NCBI GenBank assembly: GCA_023416135.1
Contig: JAEZIF010000249.1
Span: 1-19,494 of the forward strand
Length of the DNA stretch: 19,494 bases
Direction: 5' to 3'
Origin: Pseudomonadota bacterium
Lineage (GTDB): Bacteria > Pseudomonadota > Alphaproteobacteria > Reyranellales > Reyranellaceae
The notes beneath the pieces are model-generated. The model searched no databases, was not told the DNA's origin, and saw nothing but the letters and a program-made list of their open reading frames with translations. The translations under genes and the position numbers were made by a program. Shown here one piece after another: positions 1 through 7,582 of the stretch (its first letter is position 1; every line of letters begins with the position of its first letter).

Positions 1-428
1 ACCTTGGGCGGCTCGGGCTCCTTGGGCTTGAGCGCGATCAGGTCGTCCGCAGGCTTGGGCGCCTCGGGCTTCGGCTTCTCGACCGGCGGTGGCGGCAACG
101 GCTTGGCCTCGGCCGTCTCGACCTTGGGCTTCTCTGGCGCAGGCGGCGGCTCGGACGACTTGGGCGGCGGCGCCTTGGTCGCTTCCTCGGCGATCGGCAC
201 GTCCTTGGGCTGCGGTGGCGGATTGGCGACCTTGGGCGCCGCCGCCTTCTTGTCGATCACCTCGAAGTCGACCATCACCGGCTCGGGGTCCATCAGGGGC
301 GGCTGATTGAAGAAGTCGAGATTCATCACCGCCGCGCCGAGCACGACGACATGCAGCATCGCCGACACGATCGCCGGCGCGCGCATTTCGATGCTTCTCG
401 GGATGCGGCCGATGATGCGGTCGTCCAT
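1..428 (-). CDS. tolA: TolA-like periplasm-spanning protein, C-terminus missing
   Basis: The frame is open from ATG at 428 to the left window edge, giving about 142 residues with no stop. The product starts MDDRIIGRIPRSIEMR. A hydrophobic segment follows (about residues 18-36, AIVSAMLHVVVLGAAV), and then a long Pro/Lys/Glu/Ala-rich stretch with phrases such as PPPPVEKPKPEAPKP. One inner-membrane anchor plus a Pro/Lys-rich extended domain is the TolA/TonB layout. The position directly after tolQ and tolR decides for TolA, the subunit that bridges the inner-membrane motor to TolB/Pal. The C-terminal domain is outside the window. AGGAGAGGG lies about 10 nt before the ATG, and the gene begins 26 nt after tolR stops. 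TonB is the alternative, judged less likely by context. Confidence 0.85.
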   Translation of the reverse strand, partial: MDDRIIGRIPRSIEMRAPAIVSAMLHVVVLGAAVMNLDFFNQPPLMDPEPVMVDFEVIDKKAAAPKVANPPPQPKDVPIAEEATKAPPPKSSEPPPAPEKPKVETAEAKPLPPPPVEKPKPEAPKPADDLIALKPKEPEPPK

Positions 429-454
429 CAAACGCTTCGCCCTCTCCTGTCGCC

Positions 455-999
<545 letters not shown>

Positions 1000-1000
<1 letters not shown>

Positions 1001-1734
1001 CAGACCTGCTCCTCGAGCTGACGCGACAGGATGGTGATGAACTCACCGGCGAAGGATTCGAGCTGCTGGGCGTAGCGCGCGACCTGGCCCGACAGGATGT
1101 TATAGGCGCCGGCCGCCGGAATCGCGGCGACCAGGCCGATCGCGGTGGCGAACAACGCCTCGGAGATGCCCGGCGCCACGACCGCAAGCGAGGTGTTCTT
1201 GGACTGCGCGATATGGCCGAAGCTGTTCATGATGCCCCACACCGTGCCGAACAGGCCGACGAAGGTGGCGTTGGCGCCGACCGTGGCGAGGAAGCCCAGC
1301 CTCTTCTCGATCGCCTCCATCTCGCGCTGGATGGTGACGCTCATGACCTGCTCGATGCGCTGGCGCAGCGCGGCGCGCGCCGTTGCGCTGGTCGCGAGCC
1401 CCTTGGACACCGAGCGGCGCCATTCGCGCATGGCCGCCGAGAAGATGCTCGACATCGGATCGTCCGGCTTGGCCCCCACGCGATCGTAGAGATCTTCCAG
1501 CGAGACGCCCGACCAGAACGTGTCCTCGAAGGTCTGGGCGCTCTTCTTCAGCGAGCGCAGGCGCAACATTTTCTCGAAGATGATCGCCCACGACCAGAAC
1601 GAGGCCAGCAGGAGCGCGATCATCACGGCCTTGACGACCCAGTCGGCCTGCATGAACAGGCCGTACACCGACATGTCGATCGGTGGGCTGCTGCCGCCAA
1701 GGGGGGTACTGGCGACCTGCGCAAACGCGTCCAT
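1000..1734 (-). CDS. tolQ: TolQ, Tol-Pal motor inner-membrane subunit
   Basis: MotA/TolQ/ExbB family protein of 244 residues. It has three hydrophobic segments, roughly 33-53, 145-167 and 187-214. The last two are separated by the loop containing GIMNSFGHIAQSKNTSLAVV, and the large cytoplasmic loop lies between segments 1 and 2. The stretch GANATFVGLFGTVWGIMNSF is highly typical of TolQ/ExbB. TolQ surrounds the TolR helices and converts proton flow into force on TolA. AACGGAG lies about 8 nt before the ATG. ybgC ends 25 nt upstream and tolR overlaps the stop. An internal Met21 is an alternative start, but the upstream ATG has the better ribosome-binding site. Confidence 0.96.
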
Positions 1735-1759
1735 TTTATATCTCCGTTAGCTCAAAGGG

Positions 1760-2236
1760 TTATACCTGAATGTGGCGTGAGCGGGGCGACTCCCCCGCGG
1801 CAACCTGGGCCAAGGCAGTCCGCACGTGCTGCGGCAATCGGACCGGCCGCCCCGTCGCGCCCATGCAGGCGACGACGAGCTCGGCACGAACCAGGATCTC
1901 TTCGCCACGGCGCGCGACCTGGATCATATCCAGCGAGGCGCCGCGCATTTCTCCGCAACGGGTGACGACCTCGATCGTCTGGTCCAATCGCGCCGGCTTC
2001 AGATAGTCGATGGAGCAGCGACGCACGACCCAATTCACACCGCGCTCGTCGCGCAGGGCACTGTGCTCCTGCCCGAGCAGCCGCATCAGCTCGGTGCGGC
2101 CGCGTTCGAGGAAGCGCAGCCAGTTGGCGTAGTAGACGATGCCGGCGGCGTCGGTGTCCTCGTAATAGATCCGCAACGGCAGCACATGCACGCCCCCCGC
2201 GATATGACCGCTGGTCGGTCCAGCGGCCGCGCTCAC
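1760..2236 (-). CDS. ybgC: Tol-Pal-associated acyl-CoA thioesterase YbgC
   Basis: Hot-dog-fold thioesterase of 158 residues. The 4-hydroxybenzoyl-CoA thioesterase-type signature YYEDTDAAGIVYYANWLRF starts at about residue 24, with the catalytic aspartate region in EDTD. YbgC proteins hydrolyse acyl-CoA (or acyl-ACP) thioesters and are encoded at the head of tol-pal clusters, apparently linking the complex to phospholipid metabolism. The first 15 residues are poorly conserved in type, so a later start is possible. The chosen ATG overlaps the ruvB stop by 4 nt (ATGA), matching the coupling seen elsewhere in this run. Confidence 0.93.
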   Translation of the reverse strand: MSAAAGPTSGHIAGGVHVLPLRIYYEDTDAAGIVYYANWLRFLERGRTELMRLLGQEHSALRDERGVNWVVRRCSIDYLKPARLDQTIEVVTRCGEMRGASLDMIQVARRGEEILVRAELVVACMGATGRPVRLPQHVRTALAQVAAGESPRSRHIQV

Positions 2237-3288
2237 GCTTCGTCCTCCTGGTCGCCCGCGGTCAGGAGATCGAGCTGCCGCTTCTGCTCGCGCGGCACGG
2301 CGACGCCGAGATGGCGATACCCGCCTTCCGACAGGAGTCGGCCGCGCGGCGTGCGCATCAGCAGGCCGAGCTGCATGAGATAGGGCTCGATGACGTCCTC
2401 GATGACGTCACGCTGCTCCGAGAGGGCCGCAGCCAGCGTCTCGACGCCGACCGGGCCGCCGCCGTAATTCTCGGCGATGCAGGCGAGGTAGCTGCGGTCC
2501 ATGGTGTCGAGCCCGCGACCGTCGATCTCGAGGCGGCTCAGCGCCTCGTCGGCAACCTTGGCGTCGACCACAGAATGACCACCGACGGCGGCGAAGTCGC
2601 GGACACGGCGCAGCAGGCGATTGGCCACGCGCGGCGTGCCGCGCGAGCGCTTGGCAATCTCCGCGCCGCCATCCTTGGCCATCTGCATCTTCAGCACACG
2701 GGCGGCGCGATGGACGATGGTCTCGAGCTCGGCCGGCTCGTAGAAGATCATGCGCAGCGGAATACCGAAGCGCTCCCGCAACGGCCGCGTCATCAGGCCC
2801 GAGCGCGTCGTGGCGCCGACCAGGGTGAAGGGCGGCAGCTCGATGCGCACCGAACGCGCCGCCGGTCCCTCGCCGATCATCAAGTCGAGCTGGAAGTCCT
2901 CCATGGCGGGATAGAGGATCTCCTCGATCGACGGGTTCAGGCGATGGATCTCGTCGATGAACAGCACATCGTGCGGCTGCAGGTTGGTGAGCTGGGCAGC
3001 GAGGTCGCCCGCCTTCTGGATCACCGGTCCCGAAGTGGCGCGGAAGCCCACGCCCATCTCGCGCGCCACGATCTGCGCCAGCGTCGTCTTGCCGAGGCCC
3101 GGCGGTCCGTGGAACAGCACGTGGTCGAGCGCCTCTTTGCGCGCTTTCGCGGCGGTGACGTAGATCTTGAGGTTCTCGCGCAGCTGCTTCTGGCCGATGA
3201 AGTCGTCGAGCGTCTGCGGCCTCAGCGCCAGTTCGGCGGCGTCCTCTTCGGCGCGCTTGGAGGTGACCAGCCTCTCCTCGCCGCTCAT
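2233..3288 (-). CDS. ruvB: Holliday junction branch-migration ATPase RuvB
   Basis: AAA+ motor of 351 residues, the usual RuvB length. Walker A is GPPGLGKTT at residues 61-69, and Walker B with flanks is LFIDEIHRL around 109-117 (DEIH 112-115). The sensor-1 region GATTRSGLMTRPLRERFG, the arginine-finger area, and a C-terminal winged-helix domain (PRGRLLSEGGYRHLG) are all present. RuvB hexamers, loaded by RuvA, pump DNA through Holliday junctions during recombination and fork repair. The start overlaps the ruvA stop by 4 nt (ATGA), and ybgC overlaps its own stop in the same way, so ruvA-ruvB-ybgC are translationally linked. Confidence 0.98.
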   Translation of the reverse strand: MSGEERLVTSKRAEEDAAELALRPQTLDDFIGQKQLRENLKIYVTAAKARKEALDHVLFHGPPGLGKTTLAQIVAREMGVGFRATSGPVIQKAGDLAAQLTNLQPHDVLFIDEIHRLNPSIEEILYPAMEDFQLDLMIGEGPAARSVRIELPPFTLVGATTRSGLMTRPLRERFGIPLRMIFYEPAELETIVHRAARVLKMQMAKDGGAEIAKRSRGTPRVANRLLRRVRDFAAVGGHSVVDAKVADEALSRLEIDGRGLDTMDRSYLACIAENYGGGPVGVETLAAALSEQRDVIEDVIEPYLMQLGLLMRTPRGRLLSEGGYRHLGVAVPREQKRQLDLLTAGDQEDEA

Positions 3289-3893
3289 CGCGCCAGCTCC
3301 TGCAGCCCGGCGCGGACCACCGCATCGAACGTCGCGCCCTCACCCAGCCGCTGCGTCACCCGCGCCACGGCGCCGAAGGCCTCGACCCGCTTGTAGCCGA
3401 GATTGACCAGGGCGGAGACAGCATCCTCGTTGATCGAGCCCGTCGGCGCGGCGGCGGGGGTCGCAGCACCCTTGGCGACCGGCGCGATGCCGAATGCGGC
3501 CGCCTTGTCCTTGAGCTCGGTGGCGAGCCGCGCCGCAAGCTTGGCGCCGACGCCGGCCGGACGGCTCAATGTGGCGCGATCCTGCGCGGCGATGGCACGG
3601 GCGATCTCGTCGGGCGACAGGGTCGAGAGGATCGACAGCGCCACTCTGGCGCCGACGCCCTGCACCGTCGTCAGGATGCGGAACCAGTCGCGCTCGGCTG
3701 TCTCGAGGAAGCCGTAGAGCGCGATCGCATCCTCGCGCACGATGGTCTCGACCAGCAGGGTCGCCTCACCGCCGGCCACGAGATCGCGCAGGGTTCGTGA
3801 CGAGGCCGAGACGAGATAGCCGACGCCGCCGACGTCGATGACGGCGCTGTCGGTATCGACCGAATCGACGACGCCTTTCAGCTTGGCGATCAA
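3285..3893 (-). CDS. ruvA: Holliday junction recognition protein RuvA
   Basis: 202 residues starting MIAKLKGVVDSVDTDSAVIDVGGVGYLV, the typical RuvA OB-fold domain I. Domain II carries helix-hairpin-helix motifs (VQGVGARVALSILS near 80-92 and RPAGVGAKLAARLATELKDK further on). An Ala/Pro/Gly-rich flexible linker (about 142-155) joins the small domain III (INEDAVSALVNLGYKRVEA), which contacts RuvB. RuvA tetramers bind four-way junctions and recruit RuvB. The start overlaps ruvC and the stop overlaps ruvB, each by 4 nt. Confidence 0.98.
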   Translation of the reverse strand: MIAKLKGVVDSVDTDSAVIDVGGVGYLVSASSRTLRDLVAGGEATLLVETIVREDAIALYGFLETAERDWFRILTTVQGVGARVALSILSTLSPDEIARAIAAQDRATLSRPAGVGAKLAARLATELKDKAAAFGIAPVAKGAATPAAAPTGSINEDAVSALVNLGYKRVEAFGAVARVTQRLGEGATFDAVVRAGLQELAR

Positions 3894-4381
3894 AGGGCCG
3901 CCTCCACGCGCTTGGCGGTGGCGCGATGATGGGCGTGGCAGATGGCGACGGCCAGCGCATCGGCGGCGTCGGCGGTGGCATCGACACCCGGCAGAAGGCG
4001 GCCGACCATCATGGCGATCTGGCTCTTGTCGGCATGGCCCGCGCCGGTCACCGACTTCTTGACGAGGTTTGCGGCGTACTCGAACACCGGCAGGCCGGCG
4101 CGCGCCGGCGCCAGCAGGACGACACCGCGCGCCTGGCCGAGCTTCAGCGTCGATCCCGGGTTGACGTTCACGAAGGTCTCCTCGATGGCGGCCTCGAGCG
4201 GACGCTGCGCCTCGACGACGGCGGCGACGCCCTCGAACAGCTCATGCAGGCGGCCGGCCAGCGTGCCCGTTGTCGTCACCCGGACCACGCCATGCGCCAC
4301 ATGGCGCAACCTGTTGCCGTCGACGTCGATCACGCCCCAGCCGGTCGATCGCAGACCGGGGTCGAGGCCGATCAGTCTCAT
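3890..4381 (-). CDS. ruvC: Holliday junction resolvase RuvC
   Basis: RNase-H-fold endonuclease of 163 residues that cuts Holliday junctions held by RuvAB. The first acidic site is Asp7 in MRLIGLDPGLRSTGWG. The second is in AAIEETFVNVNPGSTLKLGQARG, and the C-terminal acidic cluster is in ADAADALAVAICHAHH. The open frame extends upstream to 4543, but that part reads through yebC in another frame and is not RuvC-like, so the ATG at 4381 is taken as the start. It lies 11 nt after yebC stops. The stop overlaps ruvA by 4 nt. Confidence 0.97.
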   Translation of the reverse strand: MRLIGLDPGLRSTGWGVIDVDGNRLRHVAHGVVRVTTTGTLAGRLHELFEGVAAVVEAQRPLEAAIEETFVNVNPGSTLKLGQARGVVLLAPARAGLPVFEYAANLVKKSVTGAGHADKSQIAMMVGRLLPGVDATADAADALAVAICHAHHRATAKRVEAAL

Positions 4382-4392
4382 CGTCCCGGGCT

Positions 4393-5151
4393 TCAGGCCG
4401 CGAACTTCGCGAGAGCGTCGTCCGACACCTCGAAATTGGCGTAGACGTTCTGGACATCGTCGTTGTCGTCCAGGGCGGCGATCAGGTCGAGCAGCGTCTG
4501 CATGGTCTCGCCCTCGACCTGGGTGGTGGTCTTGGGGCGCCACGACAGCTTGGCGACCGAAGGCTGGCCGAGAGATTTCTCGAGCGCCTCGCGCACGGAA
4601 TTGAAGCTCTCGTGAGCACCGTAGATTTCGTGCACGCCCCCTTCGCCCTCGCCGCTCACCACGTCGTCGGCGCCGGCGTCGATCGCCTTCTCCAGGACCT
4701 CGTCGGCGCTACCGACGCTCAGCGGAAAACGAAACTCGCCAACGCGGTCGAACATGAAGGAGACGCTGTTGGACTCGCCGAGATTGCCGCCGTGCTTGGC
4801 GAAGATCGACCGGACCTCGCCCGCGGTGCGGTTGCGGTTGTTGGTCAGCGCTTCGACGATCAGCGCCACGCCGCCCGGACCGTAACCCTCGTAGCGGACC
4901 TCGTCGTAGTTGGCGTCGGCGTCGCTGACCGAGCCGCGCTTGATGGCGCGATCAATGGTATCGCGCGTCATGTTGGCGTCGCGTGCGGCGATCACGGCGG
5001 CACGAAGGCGCGGATTGGAATTTGGATCGGCCGCGCCCAGCCGTGCCGCGGTGGTGATTTCGCGGATCAGCTTGGTGAAAATCTTGGCCCGCTGGGCGTC
5101 CTGTCGCCCTTTGCGGTGCATGATGTTCTTGAATTGCGAATGGCCCGCCAT
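4393..5151 (-). CDS. yebC: YebC/TACO1-family protein
   Basis: 252 residues with the family hallmark N-terminus MAGHSQFKNIMHRKGRQDAQ and then RAKIFTKLIREITTAAR. Further family blocks are ANMTRDTIDRAIKRG, YEGYGPGGVALIVEALTNNRNRTAGEVRSIF (partly shown) and the C-terminal DNDDVQNVYANFEV. YebC proteins were described as DNA-binding regulators; newer work on the TACO1/YebC group points to a role in translating difficult peptide motifs. The ruvC resolvase gene follows after 11 nt, a common alphaproteobacterial arrangement. Upstream lie two minus-strand terminators (5248-5304), so yebC probably starts its own transcript. GGAG sits unusually close to the ATG, 2 nt away. Confidence 0.95.
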   Translation of the reverse strand: MAGHSQFKNIMHRKGRQDAQRAKIFTKLIREITTAARLGAADPNSNPRLRAAVIAARDANMTRDTIDRAIKRGSVSDADANYDEVRYEGYGPGGVALIVEALTNNRNRTAGEVRSIFAKHGGNLGESNSVSFMFDRVGEFRFPLSVGSADEVLEKAIDAGADDVVSGEGEGGVHEIYGAHESFNSVREALEKSLGQPSVAKLSWRPKTTTQVEGETMQTLLDLIAALDDNDDVQNVYANFEVSDDALAKFAA

Positions 5152-5247
5152 CGCTCCACGACCAGATTCAGTGAGTTGATGGGCCGCCTATACCACTTCT
5201 CGTGGGCTTTGGGACTGTTAGTGACCGCTACGAGGGAGAGCCGGCAC

Positions 5248-5276
5248 AAAAAAAGGCGGGGGCCGAAGCCCCCGCT
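5248..5276 (-). terminator. Intrinsic terminator, second of a tandem pair
   Basis: On the minus strand GCGGGGGC-TTCG-GCCCCCGC forms a perfect 8-bp GC-rich stem capped by a TTCG tetraloop (5256-5275). It is followed by seven T residues (5254-5248). It stops minus-strand transcription about 100 bp before yebC. Confidence 0.92.
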
Positions 5277-5304
5277 AAAAAACGTCGGAACCTAGATTCC
5301 GACG
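5277..5304 (-). terminator. Intrinsic terminator, first of a tandem pair
   Basis: On the minus strand CGTCGGAA-TCTAGG-TTCCGACG makes a perfect 8-bp stem (5304-5283), followed by six T residues (5282-5277). The second terminator begins immediately after it. The pair ends either the ymdB-like gene transcript or the separate small RNA proposed just upstream. Confidence 0.88.
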
Positions 5305-5403
5305 CCCCCTCTAACCTGAAGACAGTCGCCGACGTCGGCGAAAAATCCTTTAACATCAAAAGGATGCCGATTTTTCCCCAGGCCGTCAACGAGGCTCTTC
5401 AGA
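5277..5403 (-). ncRNA. Candidate structured small RNA, family not recognised
   Basis: This stretch lies between the YmdB-type gene and yebC and has no convincing reading frame on either strand. Read on the minus strand, CTGAAGA (5402-5396) pairs perfectly with TCTTCAG (5322-5316), closing a domain. Inside it are an ATCCTTT/AAAGGAT hairpin extended by GAAAA/TTTTC, and a self-complementary CGCCGACGTCGGCG element. Terminator 5277-5304 follows at once. A promoter-like TTGAAG-16 nt-TATTAG places the transcription start at about 5403, exactly at the closing stem. Expected size is about 127 nt, or about 156 nt if the second terminator is used. It could also be just the 3' untranslated region of the upstream gene. 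Confidence 0.5.
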
Positions 5404-5409
5404 CTACCG

Positions 5410-5437
5410 CTAATAGGTAGGGCGGCGGCTTCTTCAA
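5410..5437 (-). promoter_or_regulatory. Putative sigma-70 promoter of the candidate small RNA
   Basis: On the minus strand the -35 TTGAAG (5437-5432) and -10 TATTAG (5415-5410) are 16 nt apart. Each matches the consensus at about four of six positions. The predicted start at about 5403 coincides with the first base of the closing stem of the proposed RNA. Short motif matches of this quality occur by chance, so the support comes mainly from the coincidence. Confidence 0.4.
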
Positions 5438-5453
5438 CACAAGATGCAGCAAT

Positions 5454-6260
5454 TCACACCGTCTGAGGCAACCGGCCGCCCAGCCTGACCGGGCGGACTG
5501 CGGTAGCGCGGCCTGTACGGTCGTCGGTTTCCACAACCGCCGCGCACAAAGTGCCCTCGCCCTCGGCCGGCGCCAAGCGCTCGCCCGGCACCTTGCGCAC
5601 GAAACGCTGAACGGCGGACTCCTTCTTCATGCCGATCACCGAGTCGTAGTCGCCGCACATGCCGACGTCGGTCTGGTAGGCGGTGCCGCCCGGCAGGATC
5701 CAGCTGTCGGCGGTGGGAACATGGCTGTGCGAACCCAGCACGGCGGAGACGCGGCCATCGCAGTAGTGCCCGATCGACTGCTTCTCGCTGGTCGCCTCGC
5801 CATGCACGTCGACCAGGATGAAGTTGGCGGTGCTGCCCAAGGAATACTTCGCGAGCTCGGCGTCGATGCCGCGGAACGGATCATCGAGCGCGTCCATGAA
5901 CAGCCGGCACATGACGTTGATCACCACGATCTTCTGGCCGCGTGCGGTCTGAAAGAGGTTGGCGCCCCAGCCCGGCGTGCCGGGCGGGAAGTTGACCGGC
6001 CTGAGCAGTCGCTTGTCCTGGGCAATGTAGGGCACGATCTCGCGCTGGTCCCAGACGTGGTTGCCGGTGGTGATGCAGTCGACGCCGGCCTCGTGCAGTT
6101 CGCCGCAAATCCTGGCAGTGATGCCGAAACCCGCCGCCGCGTTCTCGCCGTTGACCACCACGAAATCGAGACCGAGCTCGCGCCTGAGGCGGGGGACTTC
6201 CTTGATCACGACATCGCGGCCGGCGCGCCCAACGATGTCACCGCAGAACAGAACCTTCAT
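5454..6260 (-). CDS. YmdB-family metallophosphoesterase (TIGR00282 type)
   Basis: 268 residues starting MKVLFCGDIVGRAGRD. Metal-binding motifs appear in order: Asp8 in FCGDIVGR, Asn37/Glu39/Asn40 in VVNGENAAAGFGI, Asn67/His68 in TTGNHVWDQ, then LVDVHGEATSEK and LGSHSHVPTAD. This is the dinuclear-metal calcineurin-like phosphoesterase group whose Bacillus member YmdB hydrolyses 2',3'-cyclic nucleotides; the substrate here is inferred only. An upstream ATG at 6302 exists, but it lies inside the 5-FCL gene and adds residues unlike the family. The start at 6260 is 2 nt after the 5-FCL stop, so the two genes are probably cotranscribed. Confidence 0.9.
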   Translation of the reverse strand: MKVLFCGDIVGRAGRDVVIKEVPRLRRELGLDFVVVNGENAAAGFGITARICGELHEAGVDCITTGNHVWDQREIVPYIAQDKRLLRPVNFPPGTPGWGANLFQTARGQKIVVINVMCRLFMDALDDPFRGIDAELAKYSLGSTANFILVDVHGEATSEKQSIGHYCDGRVSAVLGSHSHVPTADSWILPGGTAYQTDVGMCGDYDSVIGMKKESAVQRFVRKVPGERLAPAEGEGTLCAAVVETDDRTGRATAVRPVRLGGRLPQTV

Positions 6261-6262
6261 AC

Positions 6263-6841
6263 CTAGACAAAGGCGTAAGCGCGCTTGTCGGTCAACAGCC
6301 AATCGAGCCGCTGGTCGTCGGGACCGTGCGGCACCTCGTCGACCAGCTGGGCGTCGAAGGCAACCCCGACCGCTGTCACCGTCCTGCGGGCGCGCAGGCC
6401 GAGCAGCGTGCGGTCGTAGAAGCCGCCGCCATAGCCCAGACGCCAGCCCTCCCGGTCGCAGGCCAGCATCGGCACGATCAGCGCGTCAGGCACCAGCGTG
6501 TCGCGCTCGGCCAAGGGCTGCAACGTGCCGAACACGCCCTGCTCCAGGGCGTCGCCCGGTTGCCAGGCGCGGAACAAGAGCGGCTTGCCGCGGCCCTGGA
6601 CTACCGGCAGCGCGAGCGCGCAGCCGGCGTCGTGCAGCTCGAGCATCAGCGGCCGGATGTCGATCTCGTCCCTGATCGGCCAAAAGCCCGACACGACCGC
6701 AGGCGTCTCGAACGGCTGCTCGCGCTCGAAGCTCGCCACCAGGCCGGCGGCGGCGGCGCGACGCTCGTCCTCAGCGAGTACGCCTCGCCAAGCCAGCATG
6801 GCGGAGCGCAGAGTGCGCTTGTCGTCGTCGATCAGGGACAT
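6263..6841 (-). CDS. 5-formyltetrahydrofolate cyclo-ligase
   Basis: 192 residues. This enzyme uses ATP to turn 5-formyl-THF into 5,10-methenyl-THF in the cytoplasm, recycling a folate storage form. Visible blocks: an N-terminal nucleotide-binding region (DDDKRTLRSAMLAWRGVL), SGFWPIRDEIDIRPLM, and the signature VPMLACDREGWRLGYGGGFYDRTL (partly shown), which contains the GGGFYDR loop. The open frame reaches 6925, but the extra 28 codons lie in the 3' part of the 6S RNA, so the ATG at 6841 is preferred. The 6S RNA-cyclo-ligase linkage is the classical ssrS-ygfA arrangement of proteobacteria. No strong ribosome-binding site precedes the start. Confidence 0.93.
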   Translation of the reverse strand: MSLIDDDKRTLRSAMLAWRGVLAEDERRAAAAGLVASFEREQPFETPAVVSGFWPIRDEIDIRPLMLELHDAGCALALPVVQGRGKPLLFRAWQPGDALEQGVFGTLQPLAERDTLVPDALIVPMLACDREGWRLGYGGGFYDRTLLGLRARRTVTAVGVAFDAQLVDEVPHGPDDQRLDWLLTDKRAYAFV

Positions 6842-6859
6842 GGTGGGGAATGGAGCAAA

Positions 6860-7027
6860 GTGGGGCGGCTCCACGATGGGCCGTGGCTCGTAGAACCTCC
6901 AAGGCCTGCAAAAGCAGGTGGGCACCGTGTGGCCAAGACCAGGGTCAAGGCCAGGGACAGTTCCCAGGAGTTCTTATTGGCCCCGGGGTTTTAAGCGAAC
7001 CTCGCACCGCGCAGAAATCCGCCCCAC
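6860..7027 (-). ncRNA. ssrS: 6S RNA (RNA polymerase regulator)
   Basis: Three lines agree. The location is right: between zapA and 5-FCL on the same strand, the conserved proteobacterial ssrS position. The size is right, about 168 nt. The fold fits: a perfect 9-bp closing stem, GTGGGGCGG (7027-7019) with CCGCCCCAC (6868-6860), and a long interrupted hairpin in which GGCCAA pairs with TTGGCC around an apical CCTTGACCCTGGTC region. A CCTGC-TTTT-GCAGG hairpin sits on the 3' side, as in other 6S central bubbles. 6S RNA mimics an open promoter, binds sigma-70 RNA polymerase and damps transcription in stationary phase. Exact ends are inferred from the stem and promoter. Confidence 0.82.
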
Positions 7028-7032
7028 GTCCA

Positions 7033-7060
7033 ATCTAGGCATTGGGGGCGAAGGTCGCAA
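7033..7060 (-). promoter_or_regulatory. Putative sigma-70 promoter of 6S RNA
   Basis: On the minus strand the -35 TTGCGA (7060-7055) is separated by 16 nt from the -10 CTAGAT (7038-7033). The expected start, 6-8 nt downstream, falls at about 7027, the first base of the 6S closing stem. The two predictions were made independently and support each other. Confidence 0.55.
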
Positions 7061-7093
7061 TGCGCGGCCAGGCGATTCGATCGTGACCTCCAG

Positions 7094-7121
7094 GCTCCTC
7101 TCCCCCTTGGGAGAGAGGAGC
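7094..7121. repeat. REP-like imperfect palindrome downstream of zapA
   Basis: GCTCCTCTCCC and GGGAGAGAGGAGC face each other around a 4-nt CCTT loop, with two extra bases in the second arm. No T tract follows on either strand, so it is not a standard terminator. CCTCTCCC...GGGAGAGG palindromes are frequent intergenic repeats in GC-rich alphaproteobacteria. Only one copy is in this window, so its repeat status is inferred. Confidence 0.45.
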
Positions 7122-7142
7122 GTGAGAGAGCGGCTGGGGGCG

Positions 7143-7475
7143 CTATGCGGCCCCGCTCACCTTCTTGCTCATCTTGTCGACGCGCGACGTGATCAGGTCC
7201 TCGAGCGCCGTAGCCAGCGTCTCGGCGCTGTCGGTGGCGCTGGCCCGGGCGCTCTCCGCCGCCTTGGCGATGCCCCGCGCCTCGCGACTCTCGTCGGCCA
7301 GAATCAGGGCCGCGAACACCAACAGCTTGACTTCCGGGGTGCCGGGCAGCTGCCGGCGCAGTTCGGCGACCTTCTCGTCGACATAGGCAGCGAGTTCCTG
7401 GACCCGCTCTTCCTCCCCATCGCCGCAGGCAAGCTCATAATTGCGATTGGCGATCTGGACCGAGACCTCCGGCAT
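7143..7475 (-). CDS. zapA: Cell division protein ZapA
   Basis: 110 residues matching the ZapA layout: a small globular N-terminus (MPEVSVQIANRNYELACGDG) followed by EERVQELAAYVDEKVAELRR and a long C-terminal helix that forms the tetrameric coiled coil. ZapA cross-links FtsZ filaments at the division ring. An AAGGAG ribosome-binding site lies about 9 nt before the ATG. The neighbours, a DUF4164-type coiled-coil gene upstream and the 6S RNA and 5-FCL downstream, are the normal setting of zapA in alphaproteobacteria. Confidence 0.93.
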   Translation of the reverse strand: MPEVSVQIANRNYELACGDGEEERVQELAAYVDEKVAELRRQLPGTPEVKLLVFAALILADESREARGIAKAAESARASATDSAETLATALEDLITSRVDKMSKKVSGAA

Positions 7476-7523
7476 CGTACGTGACTCCTTTTTGTTGCGC
7501 CCTTTATCGGGCGTCGAGGGGGT

Positions 7524-7549
7524 GCACAGTCTGACACGTCAGCCTGTGC
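7524..7549. other. Palindromic element in the zapA leader
   Basis: A nearly perfect 26-nt inverted repeat: GCACAG/CTGTGC outer arms and CTGAC/GTCAG inner arms around a 2-nt centre, with one mismatched pair. It lies about 50 bp before zapA on the minus strand and is not followed by a T tract. It could be an operator or an mRNA hairpin. A smaller hairpin (CGCCC/GGGCG, about 7500-7515) sits between it and zapA. Confidence 0.35.
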
Positions 7550-7582
7550 GAAACATCCTTCGGCGCGGATGTCTTGCTTTGA

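Noticed and set aside
1..306. Gly/Ser-rich plus-strand frame at the left edge
   Set aside because: It is the complement of the Pro/Lys/Glu-rich TolA segment, which explains its repetitive Gly/Ser look.
2311..3396. Plus-strand 361-codon frame opposite ruvB
   Set aside because: Antisense of an unmistakable RuvB with Walker motifs. Shadow frames of this size are expected at this GC content.
5202..5420. Plus-strand 72-codon frame across the ymdB-yebC spacer
   Set aside because: It runs through both minus-strand terminators and the stems of the candidate RNA, has no ribosome-binding site, and shows no family-like sequence.
7094..7121. Hairpin after zapA as an intrinsic terminator
   Set aside because: No T tract follows on the minus strand and the arms are imperfect. 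It is listed as a REP-like repeat instead.
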